From the NCBI RefSeq assembly GCF_017104965.1, contig NZ_JAAGPR010000023.1, forward strand, positions 1 through 64,000: a DNA stretch of 64,000 nucleotides, written 5' to 3'. Made by a program: the position numbers and the translations under genes. Below, piece by piece: positions 17,175-25,994 of this stretch. Numbering within the stretch: position 1 is the first letter of the stretch; every line of letters begins with the position of its first letter. The stretch is from Paraburkholderia sp. Ac-20340. Its GTDB lineage: Bacteria > Pseudomonadota > Gammaproteobacteria > Burkholderiales > Burkholderiaceae. The notes beneath the pieces were generated by a model. That model was not told the origin of the DNA, made no database searches, and saw nothing but the letters and a program-made list of their open reading frames with translations.

Positions 17175-18341
17175 ATGCGGGCGCTCTACGGCCTGCTGGG
17201 CGGCTACACGGTACTCGTCTGCGGCAACAGCCTGCTCACCACGCTGATCTCGTTGCGCATGCTCGAGGCGGCGCATGGTGCGCTCGGTGTCGGCCTCGTG
17301 CAGTCGTGCTATTACGTCGGCTTTATCGTGGGCGCGCTGGGGCTCGGGCCGCTGGTCGGGCGCATCGGGCCGCAGCGCGCCTTTATCGGCTTTGGCGCGC
17401 TCACGGCGCTGGCCGCGCTCGGCTATCTCTCCTTCGATTCGCCCGATGTCTGGGCCGCGCTGCGGCTCGTCACGGGCTTCAGCATGGTCGGCATCTTCAC
17501 GTCGATCGAAAGCGGCGTGAACGGCGCGGTCGCCAATGCGCAGCGCGGGCGCGCCTTCGCGCTCTATCTCGTGCTCACCTATCTGGGCGTGAGCGCCGGA
17601 CAGTTCCTGCTGGGCGTGGCCGCGCCGGGCAGCAATGTCGAGCACGCGCTCGTCAACGGTCTTTACGTGGCCGCGCTGATTCCCGTCGCGCTGATCGGCG
17701 ACTGGCAGCAGAGCGTGCCGCCGCCCGTGACCGAAGCCGCCGCGCGCGCTTCGCCGCTCGCCACGCCCAAGCGCCCGACGCTGCTGCTCGACGGTCTGCG
17801 CGAACTCGCGCGCGTCGCGCCGCGCAGCGTGCCGGCGTGCATCGGCGCGGGGCTGCTGTCCAGCGCGTTCTATGCGCTCACGCCGGTCTATCTCGCGCGC
17901 ATCGGCTTTCCGGCCAGCGATATTTCGCACGCCATGGGCATCGTGCTGATCGGCGCACTGCTCTCGCAGTGGCCGGTGGGCCGGCTTTCGGACCGGCTCG
18001 GGCGGCGCGCGACGCTGGGCGCGATTTCGCTGGCCGCGGCCGTCGCGGCGGCCGCGCTGATCGTCGTGCGCGTGCCGTGGCTCGTGGACACGCTGCTGTT
18101 TCTTTACGTTGCGCTCACCTTCACGCTTTACGGCGTGATCGTCTCGGACGTCAACGATCACGTCGATCAAACCCGCCGCGTGCAGACCAGCGCCACATTG
18201 CTGCTGGTGTTTTCGCTGGGCGGCGCGGCCGGGCCGACGCTCGCTTCGCTTTTCATGCGTCTGCTGGGGCCGGGCGGCCTTTATGTGTTCGCGCTGGCCA
18301 TCGCGCTCGGGCTGGCGGCGCTGTCGCGGGCGCGCCGCTAG
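17175..18341 (+). CDS. MFS transporter (UMF1/YcaD-like)
   Basis: 388 residues with about 12 hydrophobic segments. MFS loop motifs are visible after TM2 (G-P-L-V-G-R-I-G-P-Q-R-A-F) and in the second half (P-V-G-R-L-S-D-R-L-G-R-R). It begins 7 bp after proV, so it is in the same operon. It may export a by-product or be a second carrier for the same substrate; the substrate is unknown. Confidence 0.85.
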   Translation: MRALYGLLGGYTVLVCGNSLLTTLISLRMLEAAHGALGVGLVQSCYYVGFIVGALGLGPLVGRIGPQRAFIGFGALTALAALGYLSFDSPDVWAALRLVTGFSMVGIFTSIESGVNGAVANAQRGRAFALYLVLTYLGVSAGQFLLGVAAPGSNVEHALVNGLYVAALIPVALIGDWQQSVPPPVTEAAARASPLATPKRPTLLLDGLRELARVAPRSVPACIGAGLLSSAFYALTPVYLARIGFPASDISHAMGIVLIGALLSQWPVGRLSDRLGRRATLGAISLAAAVAAAALIVVRVPWLVDTLLFLYVALTFTLYGVIVSDVNDHVDQTRRVQTSATLLLVFSLGGAAGPTLASLFMRLLGPGGLYVFALAIALGLAALSRARR

Positions 18342-18473
18342 ATGGGCCGGCATCGCCAGAATGGCCAACGCGGCCAACGCAGCAAAAGCGCGCCCAGGCC
18401 CAACCCGCCCGGTATACTCCGTCGTTTTGGCGCCGCGTCTTTTCAAGATGGCGCCGATCGCGAGGAGACAACC

Positions 18474-19364
18474 TTGAAGCGAAAGATGCCGGCGCTCAAC
18501 GCCCTGAAGGCGTTCGAGGCGGCAGGCACGAGCGGCAGCTTCACCCGCGCCGCCGAGCAGCTGAACGTGACGCAGAGCGCGGTCAGCCGCCAGGTGCGCC
18601 AGCTCGAAGAACAGCTCGGCGAAACGCTGCTGGAACGCCACCATCATCGGCTCGAACTGACCGAGGCCGGGCGCGCGCTGCTGCGCACGCTCCAGCAATC
18701 GTTCGACCGCATCGAGCTGACGGTGCGCACGATCCAGCAGAAGAGCGATCTGAACCGCCTGCGCGTGAACGCGCCGCCTACCTTTGCGAGCCGCTGGCTG
18801 GTGCCGCGTCTCACGCGCCTGCACGCGCGCCATCCCTCGCTCGAATTGAGCCTGACCACGCAGCTACAGGACAGTCTCGCCGATTCGACGGCGCTCGACT
18901 GTGCGATCCGTTTCGGCGATGGCGAATGGGATGGGCTGGAAAGCTCGCTGCTGATGCACGAGTCGCATATCGCCGTGTGCTCGCCCGCGCTGCTCGCGAA
19001 CGGTCCGGTCGATCTGACGCAGCAAACGCTGCTCCATGTGCTGGCTGCGGAAAACCAGCGCTATCTGACCTGGCGGCACTGGCTGGACGCCGCGCGGATC
19101 GAGGATGTGGACACCTCGGGCGGCTATGAATTCGATCTGCTCGACCATGCGATTCGCGCCGCCATCGAAGGGCTGGGCGTGACGATGGCCGATCGCAACA
19201 TGATCGGGCGCGAACTGGCCGATGGCCTGCTCGCGCCGGTGCGCGACATCCACGTGGATGGGCGGCAATCCTACTGGTTCGTGGTGCGGCCCGAACAGAA
19301 AGCGTCCAGGCCGCTCCAGCTTTTCAGGCAGTGGCTTCAGGAAGAGATCGCGGCAGCACGCTGA
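18474..19364 (+). CDS. LysR family transcriptional regulator, GcvA-like
   Basis: About 296 residues. I choose the TTG at 18474, which follows GAGGAGA at good spacing; an ATG at 18486 is the alternative, and a more distant ATG at 18342 adds non-conserved residues. Winged helix: A-A-E-Q-L-N-V-T-Q-S-A-V-S-R-Q-V-R. The effector domain has A-P-P-T-F-A-S-R-W-L-V-P-R-L. It is a paralogue of the LysR at 8457 and probably regulates the betaine-type operon. Its last 28 bp overlap tail-to-tail with the GMC oxidoreductase gene. Confidence 0.88.
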   Translation: MKRKMPALNALKAFEAAGTSGSFTRAAEQLNVTQSAVSRQVRQLEEQLGETLLERHHHRLELTEAGRALLRTLQQSFDRIELTVRTIQQKSDLNRLRVNAPPTFASRWLVPRLTRLHARHPSLELSLTTQLQDSLADSTALDCAIRFGDGEWDGLESSLLMHESHIAVCSPALLANGPVDLTQQTLLHVLAAENQRYLTWRHWLDAARIEDVDTSGGYEFDLLDHAIRAAIEGLGVTMADRNMIGRELADGLLAPVRDIHVDGRQSYWFVVRPEQKASRPLQLFRQWLQEEIAAAR

Positions 19365-21019
19365 ACGTTATCTGCGAGACCGCGCGCGGCGATCGTGCGG
19401 TCCGCGTCTTCCAGAATCAGATCCGCGCCCTTTTCCGCCACCATCATGGTCGGCGCATTGGTATTGCCGGACGTGATGTTCGGGAAGATCGACGCATCGA
19501 CCACCCGCAAGCCGTCGATCCCATGCACGCGCAGGCGCGCATCCACCACCGAGGTGCGCGGGTCCGGGCCCATCGCGCAGGTGCCGCACAGGTGATAGAT
19601 CGAGCCGCTCTGCTCGCGGAAGAACTTGAGCATGCTGGCGTCGTCGGTGACTTCGCCTGCGGGCGTGACTTCTTCCACAGTGATGTCCTTGAGCGCTTTC
19701 GCCTGCATCAGCTTGCGCACCAGACGGCTGCCCTTGATCGCTTCGTCGCGGTCTTTCTGCGTCGACAGATAATTGCCGCGAATTTTCGGCGCATCGGCCA
19801 CATCGTTCGAAGCGATCTCGATCGAGCCACGGCTGGTCGGACGGCACGGATTGAAGCAGACGAGAAAACCCGAGTACGGTTCCGGCGTCAACTGCGCACG
19901 ACTGGATTTAGGAATCCGATACGAAAGCGGATTGAAATACACCTGCATATCGGGATGCGCTTCATCGGCAGACGTGCGGAAGAAGCCGCCCGACTGATTC
20001 ACGCTCATCGAGAACGGCCCCTTGCGCTGGAACAGATACTGCATGCCGAACTTGAGCTTGCTGGCCCAGCTACTGAACGCGTCGTTGAGCGTTTTCACGC
20101 GCGAACGATAGTAGAAACTCACGCACAGGTGGTCCTGCAGATTCTGCCCGACCGCCGGCAATTCATGGACCATGCCGATGCCGTGCTGCTTGAGCAACGG
20201 CGCCGCGCCAACACCCGAGAGTTGCAGCAGCTTGGGCGAATCCACCGCGCCCGCCGCCACGATCACTTCGCGGTTCGCATGCACGGTGCGCTTCGCGCCC
20301 TGCTGCATGAATTCCACGCCATTCGCGCGCGGTGTTGCGCCGCTCGTATCGAACAGCACGCGCATCGCCTGCGCATGGTGCTCGATCTTGAGATTCGCAC
20401 GTGCCCCGGCGCGATGCAGATACGCGAAGCTGCTCGACGCACGTTGCCCGTCGCGCGTATTCACATCGTAAATACCCACGCCTTCGAGCTTCGCGCCGTT
20501 GAAGTCGTCGTTACGCGCATAACCCAACTGCTCGCAACCTTCGAGGAAGGTCTGGCAGATCGGATGCGCGCCGTCCTTCATCGGCGAAATGCGCACGGGG
20601 CCATTCGCGCCGTGCCATGCCGTGTCGCCCAGCGGATGCGATTCGAGCTTGCGGAAATACGGCAGCACATCCTGGTACGACCAGCCCGGATTGCCGGCCG
20701 CCGCCCAGTCGTCGAAATCGCGCGCGGCGCCGCGCACGTAAATCATCGCGTTGATCGAGCCCGAACCGCCCTGCACTTTGCCGCGCGGCGCGTAGATCTG
20801 GCGGCCCGCGAGTTCGGCTTCCGGCTCGCTGTAATACATCCAGTTGTGCTGCTTGTTGTAGTACAGCTTGGCAAAGCCAATCGGAATCTTGAACCAGAAC
20901 GAATTGTCCGGGCCGCCCGCTTCGAGCAGCAGCACCGAATGGCGTCCCGAAGCCGAAAGGCGTTCAGCGAGAATGCAGCCCGCCGATCCTGCCCCGACGA
21001 TGATGTAGTCGTAATTCAT
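19337..21019 (-). CDS. GMC family FAD-dependent oxidoreductase (choline/alcohol dehydrogenase-like)
   Basis: 560 residues. N-terminal FAD-binding motif Y-I-I-V-G-A-G-S-A-G-C (residues 5-15), the GMC signature around G-G-S-G-S-I-N-A-M-I-Y-V-R-G, and the C-terminal active site H-L-C-G-T-C-A-M-G and S-G-N-T-N-A-P-T-M-M. It resembles choline dehydrogenase BetA and related alcohol dehydrogenases. It is the last gene of the operon ALDH-MFS-dehydratase-GMC, so a sugar- or polyol-type alcohol is at least as likely as choline. Confidence 0.9.
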   Translation of the reverse strand: MNYDYIIVGAGSAGCILAERLSASGRHSVLLLEAGGPDNSFWFKIPIGFAKLYYNKQHNWMYYSEPEAELAGRQIYAPRGKVQGGSGSINAMIYVRGAARDFDDWAAAGNPGWSYQDVLPYFRKLESHPLGDTAWHGANGPVRISPMKDGAHPICQTFLEGCEQLGYARNDDFNGAKLEGVGIYDVNTRDGQRASSSFAYLHRAGARANLKIEHHAQAMRVLFDTSGATPRANGVEFMQQGAKRTVHANREVIVAAGAVDSPKLLQLSGVGAAPLLKQHGIGMVHELPAVGQNLQDHLCVSFYYRSRVKTLNDAFSSWASKLKFGMQYLFQRKGPFSMSVNQSGGFFRTSADEAHPDMQVYFNPLSYRIPKSSRAQLTPEPYSGFLVCFNPCRPTSRGSIEIASNDVADAPKIRGNYLSTQKDRDEAIKGSRLVRKLMQAKALKDITVEEVTPAGEVTDDASMLKFFREQSGSIYHLCGTCAMGPDPRTSVVDARLRVHGIDGLRVVDASIFPNITSGNTNAPTMMVAEKGADLILEDADRTIAARGLADNVQRAAAISS

Positions 21020-21037
21020 CGCAATGCTCCCGCGTAT

Positions 21038-22255
21038 TTATCCACGCGCCGGTGCGGTGTCGCGCACATCGGCCGGCTGGCTCGCCATCTGCAGATGCAG
21101 GCGCTTGCCCATGTAAGGCGAATGCGCGCGCACGACGTCCATATTCAGTTCGACGCCCAGACCCGGCGCCTTCGACGGAATGATGTAGCCGTCTTCCCAC
21201 TGGATCGGCTGCTTGAGCACTTCCGCGTGGAAACCGCCCCACGTGCCGATGCTTTCCTGAATCAGGAAGTTCGGCGTGCAGGCCGCAAGCTGGATGCTCG
21301 CCGCTGCGCCAATCGGACCGTTGTAGAGATGCGGCGCGATCTGCGCGTAATAGACTTCCGCGAGCGTCGCCACTTTCTTGGCTTCGAGCAGACCGCCCAC
21401 GCGCGCCACGTTCAACTGGATGATCGAGGCCGCGCCCGCTTCCAGCAGCTTGTGGAATTCGTATTTCGTGGTCAGGCGCTCGCCAGCCGAAATCGGAATG
21501 CTGGTGTGCTTCGCGACTTCGGCCATGGCGTCCGGCTGGCCCGGCGGCACCGGCTCTTCGAACCACAGCGGGTCGTATTTTTCGAGGCGCTTTGCCAGGC
21601 GAATGGCCGACGACGGCACCATCTGCCCGTGCGTGCCGAACAGAATATCGGCCTTGTTGCCCACGGCTTCGCGCACCTTGCGGCAAAACGTTTCGCAACG
21701 ATCGAGCACTTCGAGCGAAAGCTGATGGCCCGAATACGCCGTGTACGGACCCGCCGGATCGAACTTCACCGCGCTGAAGCCCATCTCGACCATCTGCGCT
21801 GCGCATTCGGCGGCGAGATCGGGATCGTCGTAGTCGTACTCGCCCTTCGCGTTCTTCGGGTACAGGTAGGTGTACGAACGAAGCCGCTCGTTCACCATGC
21901 CGCCGAGCAGTTCGTACACGGGCTTGTTCGCCGCCTTGCCGATGATGTCCCAGCAGGCCATTTCCAGACCGCTGACGATACCCATCATCGTGAGATCGGG
22001 GCGCTGCGTGAAGCCGCTCGAATACGCTTCGCGCCACAGACGCTCGACATGATGCGGATCGCGATCGAGCAGATAGCGCGAGAACGCGTCTTCGATCGCC
22101 GGCACCATCACATCGGGATGGAAGGTGGCCGCGTAGATTTCACCCACACCCTGGATGCCGCAATCGGTTTCCAGCGTGACGAAGATCCAGTACATACCGC
22201 CGAGGTGCGGAGGAGGCACCGCAACGACGTGCGTTTGCATTGCAACGACTTTCAT
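21038..22255 (-). CDS. enolase-superfamily sugar-acid dehydratase-like protein
   Basis: 405 residues from the ATG at 22255. Capping domain about 1-125, barrel about 140-370. K164-F-D166 on strand 2, E234, G258-E259-R260 and H309 are in place. The usual first metal-ligand Asp is absent (motif F-G-T-H-G-Q-M at 206-212), and the Asp that pairs with the His is N282. The overall pattern (Y-D-P-L-W-F-E-E-P-V-P-P, G-E-R-L-T-T-K-Y-E-F) marks a recurrent proteobacterial subgroup near galactonate-type dehydratases. Eighteen bp separate it from the GMC gene. Confidence 0.82.
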   Translation of the reverse strand: MKVVAMQTHVVAVPPPHLGGMYWIFVTLETDCGIQGVGEIYAATFHPDVMVPAIEDAFSRYLLDRDPHHVERLWREAYSSGFTQRPDLTMMGIVSGLEMACWDIIGKAANKPVYELLGGMVNERLRSYTYLYPKNAKGEYDYDDPDLAAECAAQMVEMGFSAVKFDPAGPYTAYSGHQLSLEVLDRCETFCRKVREAVGNKADILFGTHGQMVPSSAIRLAKRLEKYDPLWFEEPVPPGQPDAMAEVAKHTSIPISAGERLTTKYEFHKLLEAGAASIIQLNVARVGGLLEAKKVATLAEVYYAQIAPHLYNGPIGAAASIQLAACTPNFLIQESIGTWGGFHAEVLKQPIQWEDGYIIPSKAPGLGVELNMDVVRAHSPYMGKRLHLQMASQPADVRDTAPARG

Positions 22256-22268
22256 GGTTCGAGCGTAT

Positions 22269-23630
22269 TCAGGCAGTTTGTGAAGGGGACTGGCGATACG
22301 ACATGCGCTTGAGCGCGAGCGCCGCGACACCGCCGAGCGTGCCGATCGCGGCAACGTAGGCGAAATAGAACTGATAGCCGAGCATGCCTGCGTAATGCTC
22401 CGTGAAATAACCGTTCAGGAGCGGCAGGAAAATGTCCGACGAATAACCGATCAGCGAAACCAGGCCGATGGCGAGGCCCGTAATGCGCATGGGAATCGCG
22501 CAGTAATCGAGCAGCGTCCAGTAGAGGCCGCGAATCGCGTAAGTCATCAGGCCGATAAAGAGCACGACCGCGCCGAGCACCGCCATATTGCGCAGCGCAG
22601 GCAGGAAGATCAGGCCGAGCAGACCGGCAACCGCCAGGAACAGCGCCCAGATCAGCACGCGCAGATTCGAAAAGCGGTCGCCCAGATAACCGCCGCCGAT
22701 GCCGCCCAGCGGACGCATCCAGAGCTTGAGCGTGGTGACCATGCCGGCCGCCACGACCGTCATATGCATCTCGCCCTGCTGCAGATACGCGGAGAAGCTA
22801 TAGGTCGCCCAGAAGATCTGATAGCCGCAGAACACGACGGCGGCCACGAGCCAGAGTTGCGGAATCGAGGCGAGCGTCATCAGATCGCGCCACAGCGCGC
22901 CGCGTGTATCGCCCTGCTTTTCAGCGCTGGCGCTGGCTGCTTCGGCTTTCGCGTCCTTGAAGAAACTCATGACCGCGCCAATGCCGATACACGTGAACGA
23001 ATACATATAGATCACGTGGCGCAGGCCCGCGGCTTCGCCGCGTCCCGAGTTGGTCGCGGCGGCGAAGAGCGCGAGCGCGGCGGTCGCGAGCAGCGCTTCA
23101 ATCAGGCCGCGTCCGCCATCGAGCAGACCAAAGAAGCGGCCCTGTTCATTCGCCCCCGCGATCATGCGCACGCGCTTGAGCACCGATGCCCAGAACGTCA
23201 GCCCGGTCGTCAGGCCCCAGCAGCAGAAGATCACCAGCAGCGCGTGAAACGACGGCGCGGTCGAATACCACAGCCCCAGCGCGCCCGTGGCGATCAGCGA
23301 AAAGCAGATCAGCAGACGCGGCGCGACGCGATCGGCCAGCCAGCCGCTCGGCAGATAGGACAGAAAGAAAATGATGCCGAGCACCGAATACAGGTAGCCC
23401 AGTTGCGCATTGTCGATGTGAAACACATCGAGCATGGTGGTCTGGTAGACCTGGCGCAGATAGAGAATCGGGTAGATGGCGCCCGCAGCCAGCACGAGCA
23501 GAAACAGCTGGCCGTAGCGCTGCATCTTGCCCGAGGCAGTATTGATGGACGAGGCGTCGGCGCGCGGCGAGGCGGCCGGCGCAACGGGTGCGACCGGTTT
23601 GGCGATGGACTTCTGCAAGATTGTCTCCAT
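22269..23630 (-). CDS. MFS transporter, sugar-acid type
   Basis: 453 residues from the ATG at 23630 (M-E-T-I-L-Q-K-S). After a hydrophilic N-terminal tail of about 45 residues come about 12 transmembrane segments. The family motif is visible as S-G-W-L-A-D-R-V-A-P-R after TM2. Only 13 bp separate it from the dehydratase start. It probably imports the substrate of the dehydratase/GMC/ALDH pathway. Confidence 0.88.
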   Translation of the reverse strand: METILQKSIAKPVAPVAPAASPRADASSINTASGKMQRYGQLFLLVLAAGAIYPILYLRQVYQTTMLDVFHIDNAQLGYLYSVLGIIFFLSYLPSGWLADRVAPRLLICFSLIATGALGLWYSTAPSFHALLVIFCCWGLTTGLTFWASVLKRVRMIAGANEQGRFFGLLDGGRGLIEALLATAALALFAAATNSGRGEAAGLRHVIYMYSFTCIGIGAVMSFFKDAKAEAASASAEKQGDTRGALWRDLMTLASIPQLWLVAAVVFCGYQIFWATYSFSAYLQQGEMHMTVVAAGMVTTLKLWMRPLGGIGGGYLGDRFSNLRVLIWALFLAVAGLLGLIFLPALRNMAVLGAVVLFIGLMTYAIRGLYWTLLDYCAIPMRITGLAIGLVSLIGYSSDIFLPLLNGYFTEHYAGMLGYQFYFAYVAAIGTLGGVAALALKRMSYRQSPSQTA

Positions 23631-23644
23631 ACCGCCGGCTCGCT

Positions 23645-23697
23645 TGCATCGATGCAGCGGCCAGCGTTTCTTCAAGCGGGCATCCGTTGCAGCGGAT
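23645..23697. promoter_or_regulatory. palindromes between ALDH and MFS genes
   Basis: The 115-bp gap holds a perfect 12-bp palindrome TGCATCGATGCA (23645-23656) and a 16-bp near-palindrome with ATCCG (23682-23686) and CGGAT (23693-23697) around a TGCA centre. The second resembles a repressor half-site pair and could give the MFS gene an internal, separately regulated promoter. Confidence 0.3.
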
Positions 23698-23745
23698 ACC
23701 CTTCACACGATTCGTTCAGTGATCCGAACGAATAAATCCGATAAC

Positions 23746-25167
23746 CTAGAACGGCATGACGACGAGGCGCGTCTGCGTGAATTCGAGCATGCCGTGTTTG
23801 CCGTCGTCGCCGCCCAGACCCGAACGCTTCCAGCCTGCGTGATAGCCCTGATACGGATCGGCCGGCGTGCGGTTGACGTAAAGCTCGCCCGATTCGATTT
23901 CGTTGGCCACGCGCATCGCCGAGCGATAACGCTCCGTATAGAGCACGGACGACAGGCCGAACTGATGGTCGTTGGCCATGCGCAGCGCGTCGTCGAGCGT
24001 CTCGTACGACAGCACCGGCAGCACCGGCCCGAAAATCTCGTCCTGCACGATCTCCATGTCCTGGCGGCAGGCGCTCAGCAGCGTGGGCGGATAGAAATGG
24101 CCCGGGCCTTCGGGCAGGAAACCGCCCGTTTCGATCACGGCGCCATCGGCGACGGCGCGCTCGACCATCGCATGGATCGCGGCGCGCGCCTGGGCGCTCA
24201 CCAGCGGCCCCATGCGTGCGGCGTCCTCGGCGCGGTCGCCGAAACTCACCGCCTGCATCTTTTCGCGCAGCAGTTCGACAAAGCGTGCGTGCACGGAAGC
24301 CTGAACATAGACGCGCTCGATGGCGGTGCAAAGCTGGCCGCAGTGCGTGGTCTTGGAGCGCACGATGGCCGCGGCGGCGGCTTCGAGATCGGCGTCGGCT
24401 TCGACGATGGCCGGCGTCTTGCCGCCCAGTTCGAGCGACGGCTTCGCGATGTTTTCCTTGCAGTAGTCCAGCACCTTGCGGCCGGCCGTCACGCTGCCCG
24501 TGAGCGTGATCATGCCGACTTCACGATGCGTGCAGAGCACCGCAGCCGTGTCGTGATCCATCGCCAGCACGTTGAACAGGCCCGGCGGCAGTTGCGCTTC
24601 CTGGGCGGCGCGCGCCACTTCGAACGCCGAGCACGGCGTGTTGTTGCTCGGACGCACCACCACCGCATTGCCGGTGATGAGCGCCGGAGCGATCTTGCGC
24701 AGCAGCGTGTAGATCGGGAAATTGAAAGGAATCAGGCACGCGGCGACGCCGATCGGCTCGCGCATGAGGATGAGGTTTTCGTTGGCGCTGTCGCTCTGGA
24801 TCACTTCGCCTTCGATACGGCGCGCCCATTGCGCGTGGTAGCGCAGGATTTCGGCGGCGTAATGCGCTTCGGCGGTGGCGTCGGCGACGCTCTTGCCCGA
24901 TTCGGCGGCCAGCACCGCGCCGATCACCGGCGAACGCGCGTCGATGACATCGGCAAAACGGGTCAGGATCGCGCCGCGCTCGGCGGCCGGGACGCGGCGC
25001 CAGCTGCGTTGCGCGGCGGCGGCGGCTTCGACGGCGCGGGCCGCGTCGGCGGCGCTCGCGGCGCTCACATGGCCGATCAGTTCAGCCGTTGCGGGGTTAT
25101 GAACGGCGATGCGCTGCGCGTCCGTTTCGAGAAATGTCCCGTTAATGAAATTGTAATCTGCTCGCAT
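23746..25167 (-). CDS. aldehyde dehydrogenase (AldA-like)
   Basis: 473 residues from the ATG at 25167. It has the cofactor segment I-P-F-N-F-P-I-Y, the general base L-E-L-G-G-K-T-P, and the catalytic Cys in H-C-G-Q-L-C-T-A. The wording resembles lactaldehyde/glycolaldehyde dehydrogenase AldA. It is the first gene of the minus-strand operon that continues with MFS, dehydratase and GMC genes. The aldehyde may be a cleavage product of the dehydrated acid sugar, but no aldolase is in the window. Confidence 0.88.
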   Translation of the reverse strand: MRADYNFINGTFLETDAQRIAVHNPATAELIGHVSAASAADAARAVEAAAAAQRSWRRVPAAERGAILTRFADVIDARSPVIGAVLAAESGKSVADATAEAHYAAEILRYHAQWARRIEGEVIQSDSANENLILMREPIGVAACLIPFNFPIYTLLRKIAPALITGNAVVVRPSNNTPCSAFEVARAAQEAQLPPGLFNVLAMDHDTAAVLCTHREVGMITLTGSVTAGRKVLDYCKENIAKPSLELGGKTPAIVEADADLEAAAAAIVRSKTTHCGQLCTAIERVYVQASVHARFVELLREKMQAVSFGDRAEDAARMGPLVSAQARAAIHAMVERAVADGAVIETGGFLPEGPGHFYPPTLLSACRQDMEIVQDEIFGPVLPVLSYETLDDALRMANDHQFGLSSVLYTERYRSAMRVANEIESGELYVNRTPADPYQGYHAGWKRSGLGGDDGKHGMLEFTQTRLVVMPF

Positions 25168-25250
25168 GATGTGATGCCTGATCGTCGCCACGTCTGAGGT
25201 GGGCGCAGTATCACGCCGTCGCGAATCGGCGAAAAACGATTAATTGTCGA

Positions 25251-25279
25251 GGGAAGCATGCGTAAAACGCATGCTTCCC
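25251..25279. promoter_or_regulatory. 13-bp perfect inverted repeat upstream of the ALDH operon
   Basis: GGGAAGCATGCGT (25251-25263) is followed by AAA and the exact complement ACGCATGCTTCCC (25267-25279). There is no T-tract on either side, so it is more likely a protein-binding site than a terminator. It lies 84 bp upstream of the ALDH start. Confidence 0.6.
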
Positions 25280-25364
25280 AAACGCCCGTCCAGCAAGGAT
25301 TTGCCCTTACCGGCCGCAAGGATGCGCAACATTTCCCACGTCGCCATGCGGGTTTGACGGGGGC

Positions 25365-25378
25365 ATTTGTATACACGT
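25365..25378. promoter_or_regulatory. TGTATACA palindrome, FadR/GntR-type operator candidate
   Basis: TTTGTATACACG contains the 8-bp palindrome TGTATACA (25368-25375). FadR-subfamily GntR repressors of sugar-acid and organic-acid genes commonly bind sites of the form TNGTNNACNA. It lies about 200 bp upstream of the ALDH start; no GntR gene of that subfamily is in the window. The remainder of the 389-bp gap (25168-25556) shows no gene. Confidence 0.4.
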
Positions 25379-25556
25379 GGAAGGACTCGTAAGGCTTCAG
25401 GAATTCGCTGCTTTGATTGTTGCTTCATGCCAGGGCGCTTGCCGCGAAGATTCCCTCGCCGCCACGGAACCTGCTTGCCCGTGGCGCGACGCCTGGGGCG
25501 GCCGCTGCGGCGGCGCGCGCCCTCCTCTTCGTTTCATTGTGCCAAGGAGGCCCCAC

Positions 25557-25739
25557 ATGACCAGCTCTATCGGCTCCAGTAACCTCAGCCAGAACGCGGC
25601 GCTTGCGCCACTGGCCAACAACCGCAACTCGAAACCCAGCGTGCTGCAACAACCGGCAGGCAATCTGGGCCAGCCGGCGGTCGCGCAACCCACCGCGCCG
25701 GTCGGCCCGCTCGGCCACAACATCAACACCACTGCATGA
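25557..25739 (+). CDS. small Asn/Pro-rich protein, function unknown
   Basis: 60 residues with an excellent ribosome site (CCAAGGAGG, 25542-25550) before the ATG. The product is polar, rich in Asn, Pro, Ala and Gln, with no signal peptide or membrane segment (M-T-S-S-I-G-S-S-N-L-S). The longer open frame upstream has no ribosome site. Its stop overlaps an ATG of the next frame by ATGA. I do not recognise a family. Confidence 0.55.
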   Translation: MTSSIGSSNLSQNAALAPLANNRNSKPSVLQQPAGNLGQPAVAQPTAPVGPLGHNINTTA

Positions 25740-25792
25740 CCCTCGTGTCGACTGCTGTGTCGTACTCCAAAGTATTGTTCAGGCTGATTGCA

Positions 25793-25981
25793 ATGCGTAT
25801 TTCCAGTGGTTTCGCGCGTATCGCGTCAGCGCTCGTGCTCGCCGGCCTTGTGCTTCCGCTCGACGGTTGCGCAGTGGTGGCATTTCCTTGCCGTGTGGCT
25901 TCGGCAACGCTGAAGATCGTGCCCGTCGTCGGTCATCCCGCGGCGATCCCGTTCGACGCGTGCGCAGCGGCAGTCGACTAA
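25793..25981 (+). CDS. small lipoprotein-like protein (DUF6726-like)
   Basis: 62 residues from the ATG at 25793. An in-frame ATG at 25736 overlaps the previous stop, but the later start gives a proper signal peptide (M-R-I-S-S-G-F-A-R-I-A-S-A-L-V). The lipobox-like L-D-G-C precedes A-V-V-A-F-P-C-R-V-A-S-A-T-L-K. The ending P-V-V-G-H-x-A-A-x-P-F-D-A-C is characteristic of a small Burkholderiales family I recall as DUF6726. Function unknown. Confidence 0.65.
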   Translation: MRISSGFARIASALVLAGLVLPLDGCAVVAFPCRVASATLKIVPVVGHPAAIPFDACAAAVD

Positions 25982-25994
25982 ACGGAGTTGCACC

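Noticed and set aside
19337..21019. Calling the GMC oxidoreductase BetA (choline dehydrogenase)
   Set aside because: No betB or betI is adjacent, and its operon contains a dehydratase and sugar-acid-type MFS, so the choline assignment is not supported by context.
19331..22312. Very long plus-strand open frame (about 990 codons) opposite the GMC and enolase genes
   Set aside because: Antisense shadow of two well-supported minus-strand genes; its composition is rich in His/Arg and matches no family.
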